The notes under the pieces: generated by a model
What the model was told of the DNA's origin: nothing
What the model saw: only the letters and a program-made list of their open reading frames with translations
Database searches by the model: none
Program-made: the position numbers and the translations under genes
Shown: positions 36,319-48,339 of the stretch, piece after piece
Layout: each line of letters opens with the position of its first letter
Position numbering within the stretch: position 1 is the stretch's first letter
Origin: Cyclaneusma minus
Taxonomy: Eukaryota; Ascomycota; Leotiomycetes; Marthamycetales; Marthamycetaceae
Reading direction: 5' to 3'
NCBI GenBank assembly: GCA_037179335.1
Contig: JAKZHN010000016.1
Location: forward strand, 744,001 to 808,000
Length of the DNA stretch: 64,000 nt

Positions 36319-37223
36319 ATTCAGAGAAAGACGCGGGGGAGGTCACACAGCGATCGCGAGTGGCCTCAACATCCTTGACTATGATTTCTGGACCGGCGGA
36401 ATGGAGGGCACGGAAACAGCTAACTCCAAATCAGATATAAGCAGCAACCCAGGTCAGTTGCCTGGGGATGGAATGGCATTGGTCGGGCACGAGGACGACA
36501 CGGCTTGGAACCAGAAGCTCGAGGGGCATTGAAAACAGGTTCATGCCAGCACGTACAGCTGTCATCAAGTTGCGTGACGACTTACGATAAATCATTACAG
36601 GCAAGTGAGCGATGCCTTGATTCGGAGAAGTTTGACGGTGGAATTTGTATAAATGCGACTGCCCCCTTCACAAGCACAAGCAAGTTGGACCACCCTTATT
36701 CCATTAACTTCTTCGATCAAAAAATGCCTTGTGTTCGCAAGCTCATGGAGAGAAACCCATAGCCGCCCTCAAGGCCCCCCTTCCACACACAAGCCATTTT
36801 CGAACCACGGTATCGACCTTATGCACTTTCGTCTGAGAATAAATGCTTCACGCCCGCGACTCGATACCTGCCTCGTAAGTGCTCCAGAGTGAGCTCGAGG
36901 TAAAAGTAAATATGTGCATGCGTGCTTCTGATATATGATGGCCAAGCGAAGACAAGAGACCAGCTGAGAACGGTGCGAGAATACAGAGGTGGATGATGAG
37001 CGAGCGGAACGCTGAATGATCGATTAATTGACGGGAGGGAGCGGCACAGCCCGTGTAAAACAGCGAGGAGGGCCAAGGAGTGTGCCCCTGAAAAATAACG
37101 CCAGTCGAGGTCTTCATCGCTTTTAGTGTCGTAACGTCATGTCGTTCTATCTGGCCGTTAATTTGTATCATGTAGCGGGCCCAACCTAGCCCACCGAGCA
37201 TTGTTCTCCTGGCTCAGCATGTA
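36319..37223. other. Intergenic, tail-to-tail
   Basis: 905 bp between converging genes; no recognised feature. Confidence 0.55.
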
Positions 37224-39076
37224 TCAACCCCGAGAACCTCTTTTCGCAGCAGCCTCTTCATTTTCTGGCGTCCATTCCTCTGGCTGGAAATTGGGATTGT
37301 TGTAATGAGCAGTGTTGTAGTGACTATTTTTGAACGTCGAGGTTTGGAAGGCGGGTGCGGGGCTCTCTGACCATTCTGCCTCGTACTCGAATTTAGATGG
37401 CCGAAAGGGGCCTTGGCCGGGAGCCTGCTGCGGTTGTTGCAGAGAATTTTGTAGCTGTGGGTGGGTAATAGCTGGGGTCAGAGGCGAGGGCGAGTTTGGC
37501 GCAGGTGGCATCGAGTGGATGGGCAATGCTGTGGGGAAAGATTGTAAGGAGACGGCCGACATAGCGGCGACTGGGGATATATTTGACTTTGAATTCGAAC
37601 GGATGCTGTAAGCTGGCGTCGCAAGGGCATCGTAACTGCCAACAGGTCCGAAACTACTCGTAGGAAATCCGTCGTGAGAGGGAGCTCCTAGCCCAAGACT
37701 GAACCCGGGAATACCGGCAAGGATCCCAAAATCCGCAAAGTTGTTAGCCTCGGGCACAGCGGCAATTTGATGGCGATGGGTGAACGATGCGGCTCGGTTG
37801 ACTTGGATATTGGACGAGGCCGCAGCATCAGCCAGAACTTGCTGTCTCAAATGCATTGAAGCCGTGTTGAGATCCTTGTAAAGAATATCGTAGTGACCTG
37901 GCCTGTACAGAAGGTGAACAAGTGGAGCTCCCGGATGCAAGGGATTGCCAGCGTCGTCTTCTGCTTGGAACAAGTGGGCATTCGCCCGAGCACCTCCGCT
38001 CCGGTCAAGGTAAACGATCTCCACCGCAATGCCAGCCGGTTTCATCAACAGATCGATCAGCAGAGTCATGCCAAGATGGTCAATCTCCTCCCGTACTGGT
38101 TCAATGACGTCTCGGCAGTAGTCCTGAACGCTTTTCCCGCCGTCAATAAAGTTCTGATAGTTGGCCGGGTTCGCTTTCATGAAAGCTGAAGCAAGCAACC
38201 TGAAGAAGCACAGTATGCCATCTGCTTCTTGCTCGTCGTTGAAACGTTCGAGAAGCATTGCGTTCAAGCTATCCTGGGTACCAGGATGAGCAAGGTTTGA
38301 GATCTCCTGGAGCAAGTCAAGAGCTTGGGATTGGAAATCCTCGAATATGAATTCTTGCAGCCCGCTAACAGTAACTATGAGGCTGGCCAATGATGAAAGG
38401 CGGGCAATCTCTTCGTCAATCTTGTTCTGGTCACCAATTCGGAGCAGGTTCTCGTAGTAGGAGAATATTACGGCTGTGTCCTCTTAGCGCTTGTCCCATG
38501 ACACGTGAGATAGATGCTTGCTGGGTAAAAAAAGGGGGGGGGGGGGGGTGACGAACCTCGCCAACCACAGTTTCCATCCCCACGGATCGGCCGGTAGTGC
38601 GAGTAGGTTTGCGGCAGTGCCTGCGGGAGCGGTTAGTGAAAGCCACGGCTTTGGAGACTCAGGTAGGGCTACCATGGTTTTGGCGACATAGACGGGGTCT
38701 GCCTTGGCATATTCTTCGGTCAGGGAATGGCTGGACCGCTTCTCGCCCACCAAGGGACCCTGCGCAATTGTGAGCCTGGGCATCTCTCGCTTCAGAATAA
38801 GCAGTCACAGCGTACACTCAGATCTGGCTGGTAATTCCTCGCGGCCGCTTCCTGGGCCTCCAGCTCCTGGGCCAGATCCATCTCCATCTTCACTTGGGTG
38901 GGGGCCCTCCGGGGGTGATTGCGCGCGGTGGTGTAGCTCGCAGACGCAGCAAAAGGGCCGTCGAAAATGGGCGCAGCGCAGTCGGCGGCCGTGGGCGGTT
39001 GGAAGGTGTAGTTGAGGTCGGGGGCAGGCCCACGGGCGGAATAGAAAGGGAAGGGTGTTGGCTGTGGCTGGAACAT
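37224..39076 (-). CDS. Otubain-type deubiquitinase (peptidase C65)
   Basis: Four exons on the minus strand: 38816-39076, 38673-38759, 38557-38620 and 37224-38473, total 553 residues. The catalytic centre is split over short exons: exon 2 encodes GPLVGEKRSSHSLTEEYAKADPVYVAKTM, exon 3 (64 bp) encodes SHYRPIRGDGNCGWR with D131 and C134, and exon 4 starts with VIFSYYENLL and carries the histidine in LLYRPGHYDIL (H331). All three otubain catalytic positions are therefore present. The C-terminal ~180 residues are a Pro/Gln/Ser-rich tail beyond the usual otubain core. The enzyme cleaves isopeptide-linked ubiquitin in the cytosol or nucleus. Intron 3 contains a 15-G run. Exon 1 ends at a GTACGC donor, chosen by phase. 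Confidence 0.92.
38527..38548. repeat. A7-G15 homopolymer tract inside an otubain intron
   Basis: Seven A followed by fifteen G on the plus strand; on the transcribed strand this is C15-T7, a pyrimidine tract 8 bp after the intron 3 donor. Such runs are prone to length variation and sequencing error; being intronic it does not affect the frame. Confidence 0.9.
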
Positions 39077-41087
39077 GCCTCCAGAGTCAACCGCGACTCT
39101 GTGAAAGTCGCACGCACCCAGGTGTCTCGTGTGCAGCTCGTTTAGAGCTTTGTGCAACCACTGCCACTGACGGATTATTTAGCCCGGCCAGCAGAGACGA
39201 CTCTAGTACGGCCTCGACCGGGCACTCAAGTCAACAACGCTGGCGATAGCGATAAGGCCACGCGAGCCCGTTAACAGCGCATGCTGGGAGGCCAGCCTCG
39301 ACGACACGGAGAGCAGAGATGGGTGCTGGTGGTCGGCGCCGGGGAGCGCAAGGCTGTGGAGGCACGAGGCAGGATTCGGGGCGCAGAGGAGCGGTGCTTC
39401 GAAGAGAGTGCAGAGAGGGGCGGGAGAGATCAATACTTCTTGAGGGGAAGGGTCTGGCGTCAATTGTAGGAGACGGCGATGCTGGGGCTGCGGCAGCGCT
39501 TAGGATCGCAGGGAGACGGTCGGAAGATACATGGTGGCATGTACCCTGCCTTCGGAGCCGGCAGCACACCTGTACATCGGGCCATGTACTGCCGTTGTGG
39601 TCGCGACGGTGCTCGCAGCTCGCAGGCTGGCCAGCGTCGACGTGGGACACAGCAGGGTCCGGTGGTGAGAGCACGGGATGCTGCCGGTGCAAAGCCGCGC
39701 CGTTGGCTCAATACGAGCTATCACAAAATGCCCGAGAGACAAGGCTGACTGATGGCTCACAGTTACACGGCGCCAGCAGGGAGGGTGGCACAGCAGCACC
39801 ATCAGAACAGGAGCCTTGGAAGTGGCCCAGTGGGAACATCTATTGACGCAGTGCTGTAGCCGACCCCGACCAGCCATCTCTGTGTTACCCTTGCTTTCGC
39901 TCCATAGCCGAACTCTCCACGCTTCGGGAGATGCTGGGAGCCGCCCGGCTACGGCCTACCACGGCAGGAAGAAGGGCGTGGGATCTTGGTCTGCAAGCAT
40001 GATCGAGGAAGACTGCGCGGCTGCTTGCAGTGAGGGGAAGCCACAGCGGCGGAGGGAAATGTGTCGGCTTCCTGTGTATGCACATAGCAATCATGGTCCA
40101 GTCTACTAGGACGGGGAAGATAGAGTGCTGGCCGGTAACGAACTGAAAAGGAGCTGAACCCGTGGGACTAGGAAAAAGACTCGAGTAACCAGAAGGAGCT
40201 CAAGTTGCGAGACACTTACATGTACTTACACAAAGAAGAAAATAATGGCCTGGCCAATCCGAGGTAGCGACTTCTTTCGCCTCATTCTCCAATAGCCTCA
40301 CAGAAGAGATGTACATAGCCGACGCGCAGCAGCATCATCGTCAGAGAAACCGTCAGATTATTTCAAGCTTCTCTATTCCATTTCCATAACTCGGTTCATT
40401 CCACCATGACTTCCACGCAGTCGAGTGCGGGTACTCTATGTATTGGTCGACCGATGGCCGGCGAAGGAGCCCCGGATTGCAACGACGCGCTGTCATTTTC
40501 AACTCCGGTCATGCTGGTATCCCACGCCCAGGCCCTTTTCCGGTCGACCAGCACCTCCCACCCTGACCACGATCTGCACTCACTCCCGGGCTTCTCTTTG
40601 GCACGGCTGTCTAAGACTATGTGTATCAGTCCTCCCGTAGCCACCCGCTCCCGTTGCAGCCTGCAAGTGCAGCCATCATGCGGCACAAAAAAAAGGCACA
40701 GACAGAACACGGCGAGATCAGAGGACCACCTGCTACGGACCATGGATCCTGGGCGTTGAGCCAACAGTCCAGTTGTGAGACGTGGCCCGCAACCTGTCGG
40801 CCCCCTGATATGACACAGCTCTACACAATCATGGAAGACTCAATCCTCCAGGCACGGTAAAGCAAGTTTGAGCTGTCATCACCTTCGTAGAATTCGTAAT
40901 ACGGTCGAAACCGAGACTAGGTGCTATAATACAAGCAAAGCTTCTGGTCGCCCCTTTCGCCATGTGTTGACGACCCGAACGCCGGCTCATGTCCCCGCGG
41001 CCTCAGCAACAACTCCATATGCAACCCTGCTCGATTGCACGAAACCGGAATCAAAAAAACCCACAAATCTGACGCGAGAACACCGGC
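39077..41087. other. Long intergenic region
   Basis: About 2 kb, the largest gene-free stretch after the left end. It holds the otubain promoter. GC-rich open frames at 39231-39846 on both strands look like shadows. A 117-codon frame at 40406-40759 (+) starts in a good context (CCACCATGA) but has no recognisable domain. No RNA gene is seen. Confidence 0.5.
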
Positions 41088-42605
41088 CTATGATCCTCTG
41101 TTCTTTCCTCGACCCCCGCGTTTGCTTCCACCAAATGGTCCTCGATCGCGGGCCACCAAGTCTTTCGGACCGCCCATCTCGTCCCCCATCATGGGAATTT
41201 CGGGCATTTTGAAGCCGCTAGCTTCGCCGAAGATCGTCTGGTAGAGGCTGGTCACAGCCGAAGTCCATTCTTGCATCGCATGAAGACGCTCGCCATCGCT
41301 CTCGTTCTCGATCTCCACTGTGCCGTCTTGCTGATTCATTTTGCCTTTCACCTTCCCATCGACAATCAGGAAGCTCAGAATATCCTGAACTTCTGGAACA
41401 GTAATCTTCAGCTGCTTAGCAATGAAAGCCAGGGTGAATCGAGTGTACGGAGCAATAAGCTTGACCACAGCCTTTGTCCGCATGTTTCGTGTGACTTCGT
41501 CGATGTTCTCATGAATGAATGGATCAGCAAGGAGATCCCTGTTGTTCTGCAAGACTGATTCATAAGCATGGATATCCTCGTTCTGGTAAGCATCCACAAG
41601 GTCTGTCATGGCTTTGATTCGCGGGTCATTCTTGTACGGCTTTGTCTCCTGGGATTCGAAGGGGTTGATGTCCGACTTCATCAGCATTGTCGTGAGAACC
41701 AGGTATTTCAAGACCTGGATGCGCTGCAAAGAGCCGGCCTCGTCATAGTTCTTGAAGGATTCGAAGAAGTCGATCTGCGCGTCTTTCCAGTTTTCCTCGC
41801 TCATGTGCATTTTGCCGCCGCATTCTCGGATGATGCCCATGATGTTGGGGTGCGGTACAGCTGAGCGCACTTTGAGCGCTCGCTGATAGAGACGCTTCAG
41901 CTGCTTGTTATTTCTCGTTTCGGCGTACATCTTGATCTCCAGAGCATAGACTTCCAACGAGTATGTTCCTTTGCTTGGGTCGTCGCTACCGTCCGGCTTT
42001 TCGCAGGCGCGGTGGAGCTCTCGTACTTTCTCACGGACGGCGCTGTAGTCTTTGCGATCCAAGAATAGCTTAGCAAGCTTGATGTTCGTCTTGAGCCACA
42101 GTCTCTCATTGTTGGTGCTCTGGAATGATTTGAGTGTCTCGGAGTAGAAATCCTCCATACACTTCGTGGCATCGCTATCGTCTGATCCCTTCTCGATGAA
42201 GTCGAGCATATTGTTGATCGACTTCTCGGCATAGTTGCGCGTGACGGCGGATTTGACGTAGGTAAGAAGCTCCTTGTAGTGCTCGACAGCCTTTTGTCAT
42301 CTGTTAATTCTTGCTTCCCCGGTCGGCGGGCAGCTGTGACTGACCTGCTCATATCTTCCGAGCTTGAACTCCAGCTTGATGGCCTGCTTCAGACCCTTGA
42401 AGCCCCAATCGCCCTTCTCCTGCTCCAAGGCCGGGACGCCCAAGAACTCGTCGATGGCTTCCTCGGGCTCTGACGACTTCATCTGCTTGGCATTGTAGTA
42501 CTTGTTCTCGATGTCGACATCGCCCTCCTGCTCGTCGCCATCGTCTTCGTATTCGAAATCGTAGTCCTCATCACTCTCCTGCATGAAGTCCCCGTCGTCC
42601 GACAT
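41088..42605 (-). CDS. CSN2: COP9 signalosome complex subunit 2
   Basis: Exons 42345-42605 and 41088-42290 (54-bp intron with an AAAAG acceptor) give 487 residues. The N-terminus has the typical acidic stretch (DEDYDFEYEDDGDEQEGD) and ENKYYNAKQMKSSEPEEAIDEF; then a helical repeat region; then a PCI domain (FTLAFIAKQLKITVPEVQDILSFLIVDGKVKGKMNQQDG). The tail is Gly/Arg-rich (GGSKRGGRGKNRGS), an addition beyond animal CSN2. CSN2 docks cullins so that the CSN5 subunit can remove Nedd8 and so control SCF and CRL4 ubiquitin ligases; in Aspergillus the complex governs development and secondary metabolism. The join restores the conserved RYEQAVEHYKELL. Confidence 0.96.
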
Positions 42606-43604
42606 CTTGGCAGAAAGTGTCGGTTCTAAGAAGCAGAAATGGAAGCAGCCTCAACAACAGGGGAGGTTGAAATTGAGTATTGGGCGGAGGGGCGGCGTTT
42701 GTCAGAGTCCGGTGTGATGGTGTTGCGGCACGAAAGGCTGCAAAAGCGCAGTTGAGCGCGTGCACCGCTGGTCCGTGCATCACTGAGCTTCCAGGCAATC
42801 TGAGGGAAATCCAAGCGAGTTAGGATGACTAGGAAAATTCACTCAATAACCGGATGTGCTACATTTATCTAACAAGTCAAGAGTTTGATTGAGCCCAGGC
42901 GAGTTATGGTCACCAGGATATGTGAAGGAAGAATACGAACAACTTGTGATATCAATGCCCGAGTGATCAGTAGTTGTGATGGGAAACATGGAATCAAGAA
43001 ATCTGTCATTAATGCTTGTAAACAACAAGGATGTGTTAGCGATTTTCATACACACCTTAGGCTGAATTGGAGTTTGGAGGACATGTATGAGCTATCAATA
43101 GATTCGAATAACGAGGAATAGCCCGACTGTTCACGTATTTGGGGGATATCTAAAGAACTATGTATTAAAAATTTGCAAATGAATACTTTGACTAGGAGAA
43201 ATGGAAGTAAACAGAACTCCAGGGCGGATTCAGGTACTTAGTAGGTGGAGAAATCCAAACAAATCATAATTCTTACAAGCAAAATGAGTAGGAAACATTG
43301 AAGCAGTTCAAATGTACACGACTAGACCGAAGCGGCTTAGCAGATCTGCTGAGCACAGCCACGCACAGCCACATCGCTGGGACGCTTGGACCACGCGCTT
43401 GATCGCATCACATCTGATCGCAATCCACTCGCCGCCTTCTTACCACAACTTTACTACTACGACACCGCCGCGGTCCCAAGGCACCAAAAGACTTGCAAAA
43501 GCCTTTATTGTCGTGGACCTCAAGGCACCTACTACATTCGCCGCCGTTGCCTTCTACTCCCTCTTCTCGACTGAAACCAGTCTCGTTCGAATACCTATCC
43601 AGCC
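42606..43604. promoter_or_regulatory. Divergent region, CSN2 / CWC25
   Basis: About 1 kb between two divergent starts. The middle (about 42830-43310) is more AT-rich than the flanks. A 78-codon frame at 42885-43121 (+) has no recognised similarity. Confidence 0.5.
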
Positions 43605-44720
43605 ATGGGTGGCGATCTTAATCTGAAGAAGTCATGGCACCCAGTGCTTATGAGCAACCAGCGGCGGGTGTGGGAGGAAGAGAAGAAGGCTCTGGAGGAG
43701 CGCAAGAAGACAGAGCAACGAGTGAAGGAGCTGAAGGAGGAGCGCGCAAAGGAAGAGATCCAGGCCAAGCTCGAGGCCGCCGGGAGTCGAAAGAAGCTGG
43801 ACCGAGTGGAGTGGATGTACAACGGCGTTTCCAACGGCGCAGCCGGAACCACAGAGGAGATGGAGGGCTATCTTCTCGGCAAACGACGCATTGATGGCCT
43901 GATCAAGGGCGACGAGCATAAGAAGCTGGAGAAACACGCAAGCCAAGAAAGTTTCATGGCCTTGCAGCAGAATGCCAACAGCCTCCGTGATACGGCTTCG
44001 AAAATACGGGAGGATCCCATGCTTGCAATCAAAAGACAAGAACAAGCAGCTTACGAGGCCATGATGAACGATCCCACCAAGCGAAGGCAGATGCTGGCTG
44101 CGCTAGGAGCAGAAGAGGGGAAAGAGAAGAAACATAGGCATCATCATCGTTCTCGGCGCCACGACGAGTCGGATAGGCGGAGGCATCGCCATGACCCTCG
44201 CCGAGACGACTCTGATGAAGAACAGAGAAGTAAGCGCCGTCGACGAGACTACGATTCCAGTCACAGAGACGAGCGCTCGAGCCGTCATCGCTCTTCACGG
44301 CGGCGATCAGACTCCTATCCTTCAGCATCGCGATCAGCATCCCCAGCGCCAAGGAGACGCTCACCGTCTCCTTATTCGAGGAGAAGATCCCGCTCACCAG
44401 ATACCAGGAGGCGTCGTTCGCCGACACCGCCTTCTAGGAAACGCTCGCCACCTCCGCCGCGGAAAAGACACTCGCCGGCGCCCCGAAGGAGCCTTCCTGA
44501 TCTGAAGAAGGAGGCAGATGTCGACGCGGATGCCGAAAGACAGAGAAAATTGGCGGCTATGCAGCAAGATGCTTCGTCTCTAGACCAAGACCGCCTCGAT
44601 CGATTGGCAGCACTCGAGGAACAGGAGAGAGCAAGAGAGGCGAAGGATCGAGTCAGGGGCGGGGATTCAGCCGGGTTTGTGAATGGTTTGCGCCGGGACG
44701 TTTTAAAGAGAGTCAACTAA
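43605..44720 (+). CDS. CWC25: Pre-mRNA splicing factor CWC25
   Basis: Single exon, 371 residues, ATG in a GCCATGG context. The N-terminal CIR_N-type segment (MGGDLNLKKSWHPVLMSNQRRVWEEE) and the following coiled coil are diagnostic; VEWMYNG and EEMEGYLLGKRRID match the conserved central block. Residues ~165-300 form a long Arg/Ser/His-rich tract (RHHHRSRR, SRSPDTRRRRSPTPP), as in metazoan and filamentous-fungal CWC25 but not yeast. The C-terminus ends in a conserved FVNGLRRDVLK-like motif. CWC25 joins the spliceosome after Prp2 action and promotes the first step of splicing. Confidence 0.95.
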   Translation: MGGDLNLKKSWHPVLMSNQRRVWEEEKKALEERKKTEQRVKELKEERAKEEIQAKLEAAGSRKKLDRVEWMYNGVSNGAAGTTEEMEGYLLGKRRIDGLIKGDEHKKLEKHASQESFMALQQNANSLRDTASKIREDPMLAIKRQEQAAYEAMMNDPTKRRQMLAALGAEEGKEKKHRHHHRSRRHDESDRRRHRHDPRRDDSDEEQRSKRRRRDYDSSHRDERSSRHRSSRRRSDSYPSASRSASPAPRRRSPSPYSRRRSRSPDTRRRRSPTPPSRKRSPPPPRKRHSPAPRRSLPDLKKEADVDADAERQRKLAAMQQDASSLDQDRLDRLAALEEQERAREAKDRVRGGDSAGFVNGLRRDVLKRVN

Positions 44721-45517
44721 GATACCCACACGAGAGATGGCGACACGGCGATGTACAGAAGAAGGCAGTGTTAGCAATTACAGTCATGGGCCGCATTTAT
44801 GAGTTCAGTCTATGTTCAATGCACTGCGAAATACATGGCACGCTTTGTGTTGCAAGCAGGCCGTGTACCTCAATTAAGTATCCAAGTTCAGGTAGCCTCA
44901 TGGCTTATGTGATGCTCGCAGCGCCCGTGGGACTGAGCATAGCACTAACATCGGTAGGCGGAATTCCAGGAAATTGAGACGCTTCAGCAGTAGTTAAAAG
45001 CCAGACAAGTAATTTTAAGAAGAAGAGTTCAAGCTGTAACGATTGGGCGTGCCAAGCAGATTTGCATTCGCTGGGTGTGCCTGGATGGAAGCACGGGTGC
45101 TTACCTACTTTAGTGCCATCTCTAGTGTCTTTGTCACTGAGCATGTTCACTACATGTAACTGCGTCGCCGGGAAGTGGCCATTCCCCACTGCAACATCAC
45201 CTCAAGAGCCCTTCATTGCTTGCAACTTGCGAAACAAGACAGCGGGACAGCCAGCCCCGAAACTTACGCCATCGCCAGCCTCACTGCTATACTACTAGGC
45301 GTACAGAGAGCGAAGTCCGGCCACACTCGTTCTCCCTTCACCAACCCCTAAGCCGCACTCCGCTCTCTGTCATCACCCAGTCCTATTAAACAGCGCAACC
45401 CGCCGCCACCCAAGCAATTGGTCCTCGACAACCGCACTAGCATCCTGCGTACTCTTGCAATACTCCCCTGCTCGCATCGTCAAGTCGCCCCCGCTATTCC
45501 GCTGGTCACATTCCATC
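44721..45517. other. Intergenic, RHO3 upstream region
   Basis: 797 bp. The 200 bp before RHO3 are C/T-rich with a CTATTAAA near 45384-45391. No gene is seen. Confidence 0.55.
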
Positions 45518-46348
45518 ATGCCGCTCTGCGGAGGCAACAAGACGACTCAGCGGAAACTGGTTCTCCTGTACGTTCATTCCCCAATGCGCGCAGCCAGACA
45601 ACACCGAGCAAGGCGTCCAGTTTGCTCAATGCTAACTGTGTTTGCGTGATAGCGGCGATGGAGCATCCGGGAAAACTTCCTTACTGAATGTCTTTACAAG
45701 AGGGTATGGCCATTGCTGATCCCCTGATTCCTGATCCCTGGCCATGCGGCTGACCACTCTCCAGCTACTTCCCTACCGTCTATGAGCCAACCGTTTTCGA
45801 GAATTATGTACATGGTATGCGCCTTCTGCCCCCGTGGACCATGCGAAAGCGGCGCAAAACTGATTTTATTTCCAGACATCTTTGTTGATAACGTGCACAT
45901 CGAACTCTCGCTCTGGGATACGGCCGGACAAGAAGAATTCGACCGCCTACGCTCGCTCTCCTACGATGATACACACGCCATCATGCTCTGCTTCTCCGTA
46001 GACAGCAAGGACTCGCTTGAGAACGTCGAATCGAAGTGGGTGGGCGAGATTGCCGAGAACTGCCAGGGTGTCAAGCTCGTCCTCGTGGCGCTGAAGTGTG
46101 ATCTACGCGAAAGCAGCGACGATGGGGATGCCAACGACCCGACGGAGAACAGCCAGCGGGAAAAGAAAGACATGGTTACGTACAACCAGGGTCTAGAAGT
46201 TGCGCGACGGATCGGTGCGCTCAGATATCTCGAGTGCTCGGCGATGCGGAACCGTGGTGTCAACGAGGCCTTCACAGAGGCGGCAAGAGTCGCTTTGAGC
46301 GTGAAGCTCAACGGCGGGAAGGATGAGAGCAAGTGTGTCATGATGTGA
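45518..46348 (+). CDS. RHO3: Rho-family GTPase Rho3
   Basis: Four exons (45518-45567, 45653-45703, 45765-45814, 45876-46348) encode 207 residues; the first three are each about 50 bp. The joined protein has P-loop GDGASGKTSLLNVF, switch I YFPTVYEPTVFENYVH, switch II WDTAGQEEFDRLRSLSY, ALKCDLR (G4 in Rho form), ECSAMRNRGV (G5), and a C-terminal CVMM prenylation box. The MPLCGGNKTTQRKLVLL start and DIFVDNVHIELSLWDTAG are characteristic of Rho3 rather than Rho1, Cdc42 or Rac. Rho3 acts at the plasma membrane in polarised secretion, including through the exocyst and formins. A 15-residue acidic insert (ESSDDGDANDPTENS) sits in the Rho insert position. Confidence 0.95.
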
Positions 46349-47180
46349 GGGCTGAACGGCTGGGATACCTCTGAATATGGCGTTGGTGGGATTTTCATGG
46401 AGCGAAATTGTTTCCACATACCTGCCCTGTTCTGCACATATTACATTTTAATTCCCTGTGTGGGAGTAAGAATTCTTCTTTTCGTGGGCAACCGCTGGCT
46501 GTCGTTATGTGGTGGTCAATTCAAAGAATTCCTGCATCTTAGTCCATCAAGCGGCCACGTCTTAAACTATGAGCCGCCAGGCCTTGTACGATAGAATTGA
46601 CGCTTTCAACCTTGGCTATCAGATGGCAGCAAGACCGACAGACTCTGACCTAGCACTCAAGACAAGAAGTTGGCGGCTTGTCCATGATGGGAGACTTTCG
46701 AGTCACTGAGTCAACTGCGTATGCCGTCTTCGATACCAGCATGCACCCAAGTGGGTATAACAAGGCAAGTGGCGAGGATTCCTAATATACCAATTTCATT
46801 TCAAAATATCAATTACGTTGCCGTAACACACAAGACGTGCTGTTTTGACTTTCATGTGGTGCAACAGCTCGCCCGTAGGTGGAAATTCTCAGGGGCTGCA
46901 GACACCCGAGTGTCAGATCAAAACACCAGACATTGAAGAATTAAGCAACGAAGTTCATTATCCACCTGAACAATCTGGGTTACATCTCAGAGCACGAAAT
47001 TGTCACAAATTGTATATTCCAAACAAAGCGCCTGGCGGCCCGAGACCGAAACCAGCTCGCCAACCATTTACTGAGATCTCTCAGTCATTCAAGCTGTTCT
47101 CACGCAGTATCTCAGCCAGTCTCCCCTTATTTATGCCCAGACGCCGATCCATCCCTCCTTCCGGGAACCAATTAACCATT
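46349..47180. other. Intergenic, tail-to-tail
   Basis: 832 bp between converging genes. No recognised feature; the long plus-strand frame beginning here is the shadow of the next gene. Confidence 0.55.
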
Positions 47181-47977
47181 TCAAATTCCGTTGGCCAAGT
47201 TTACTCCACTTCCATGCGCGTCTTCCCTCAATACCCAATCCCTCACAGCGCCCTTCCAGTCTGCAACCCTCCCATCACTAATTTTTACCACGACAACCCT
47301 CACCTCCTCGCCTTCGATAAAGCAGCCTCTACCGCCATCTCCATTCTCGGCCAGGCCCGTATTTCTGCCTCCGACCATCCTCGCGCTCCCGTTCGCATCC
47401 TCGCCATCTGCGAAAGTATTGTTCTCCAGATGACGGTCCCTCAGGTACTTCTCCTCCTCAGTGCCCCTCTCCACGATCCGGGCTTGTCCGTTGATGGTGG
47501 CACTGATACTGCTCAGCGCACTCGTGTTCAAATTCAGCAAGAGGGCGGCGAGGGACGAGCGGGAGGCTTCGGGCGGGGGAGAGCCCGAGGGGGCGGCATC
47601 AGATTCACGGCGGGCGGTGGGTGGACGGTGGGATACCCAGTCGTGCACGAGGAGCGAGACATTGGGGTTCGAGATGAGGTTGTGGGTCTTTTTGGAGGTT
47701 GGATTGGTGGTCATGATGATGGTGGGCGAGGAGGAGTAGGGCGTGCTGGGCAGGTAGGTGTAGTTCATCAAGGCCACGCTGGGGATGTTGTTGGTGCATG
47801 TGGCCAGATGGAGCTGGCGAACATCATCAGCTGTAGTGCTCGGAAGTAGACGGATATCCGACTTACAAATCGGGCGTTCTTAAGACATTGGACAACTTCC
47901 TGGGGAAGGGTGCTGGAGAGCTGGACATTGGTGGGGCCGCCCGAAGCTTGGTAGTTTAAAGGGGGTGCTTGCTCCAT
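47181..47977 (-). CDS. Pyridoxamine 5'-phosphate oxidase-like FMN-binding protein
   Basis: Exons 47867-47977 and 47181-47813 (53-bp intron) give 247 residues. The N-terminus LPQEVVQCLKNARF joined to LHLATCTNNIPSVALMNYTY, then TIIMTTNPTSKKTHNLISNPNVSLLVHDW, is the split-barrel flavin-reductase/PNPOx pattern seen in fungal proteins related to yeast YLR456W/YPR172W. These bind FMN; true pyridoxamine oxidase activity is not shown and key PLP-binding residues are not evident. A Ser/Pro-rich insert (residues ~100-130) follows the fourth strand. The enzyme's substrate is unknown. It lies 362 bp from and divergent to SPC19. Confidence 0.85.
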
Positions 47978-48339
47978 TTCTGTGTAATGTTTTGCAGCTT
48001 TTGCTATTGGAGTCTGGAGTTAGATCAGCGATATCGAGAGCAGGGCAGGGCGGCAACACGCTTCTGGATGGTGGCGTGTTCAGCTCTCGCGATCAAATTG
48101 AATGCTATGCGTGTCGGTTGACAATTATTGTTGCACGCTAATGCAAAGAGCTCCCGCCCCGCCGAGCCTCCAGTCCGCATGACGTTTGGAGCTGGCCCCC
48201 GGCTACATGTAGTGGGCCAGCTACAAACACCAGACCAGACGGCTCTCCCCGCTGACTACTTTATTTACATCGACACTGCAGTCGCCAATCAACAGCACCA
48301 CAAATACCACAGCTACCGCAATACCACGCCGCCCTCAAT
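47978..48339. promoter_or_regulatory. Divergent promoter, PNPOx-like / SPC19
   Basis: 362 bp between two starts. No clear TATA box; AC-rich leader before SPC19. Confidence 0.5.

Noticed and set aside
40406..40759. 117-codon frame with CCACCATGA start
   Set aside because: Good start context but no domain, no intron signals and a competing frame on the other strand; kept only as a note.
46845..47849. 334-codon plus-strand frame
   Set aside because: Shadow of the PNPOx-like gene on the other strand, which has clear family sequence and a proper intron.
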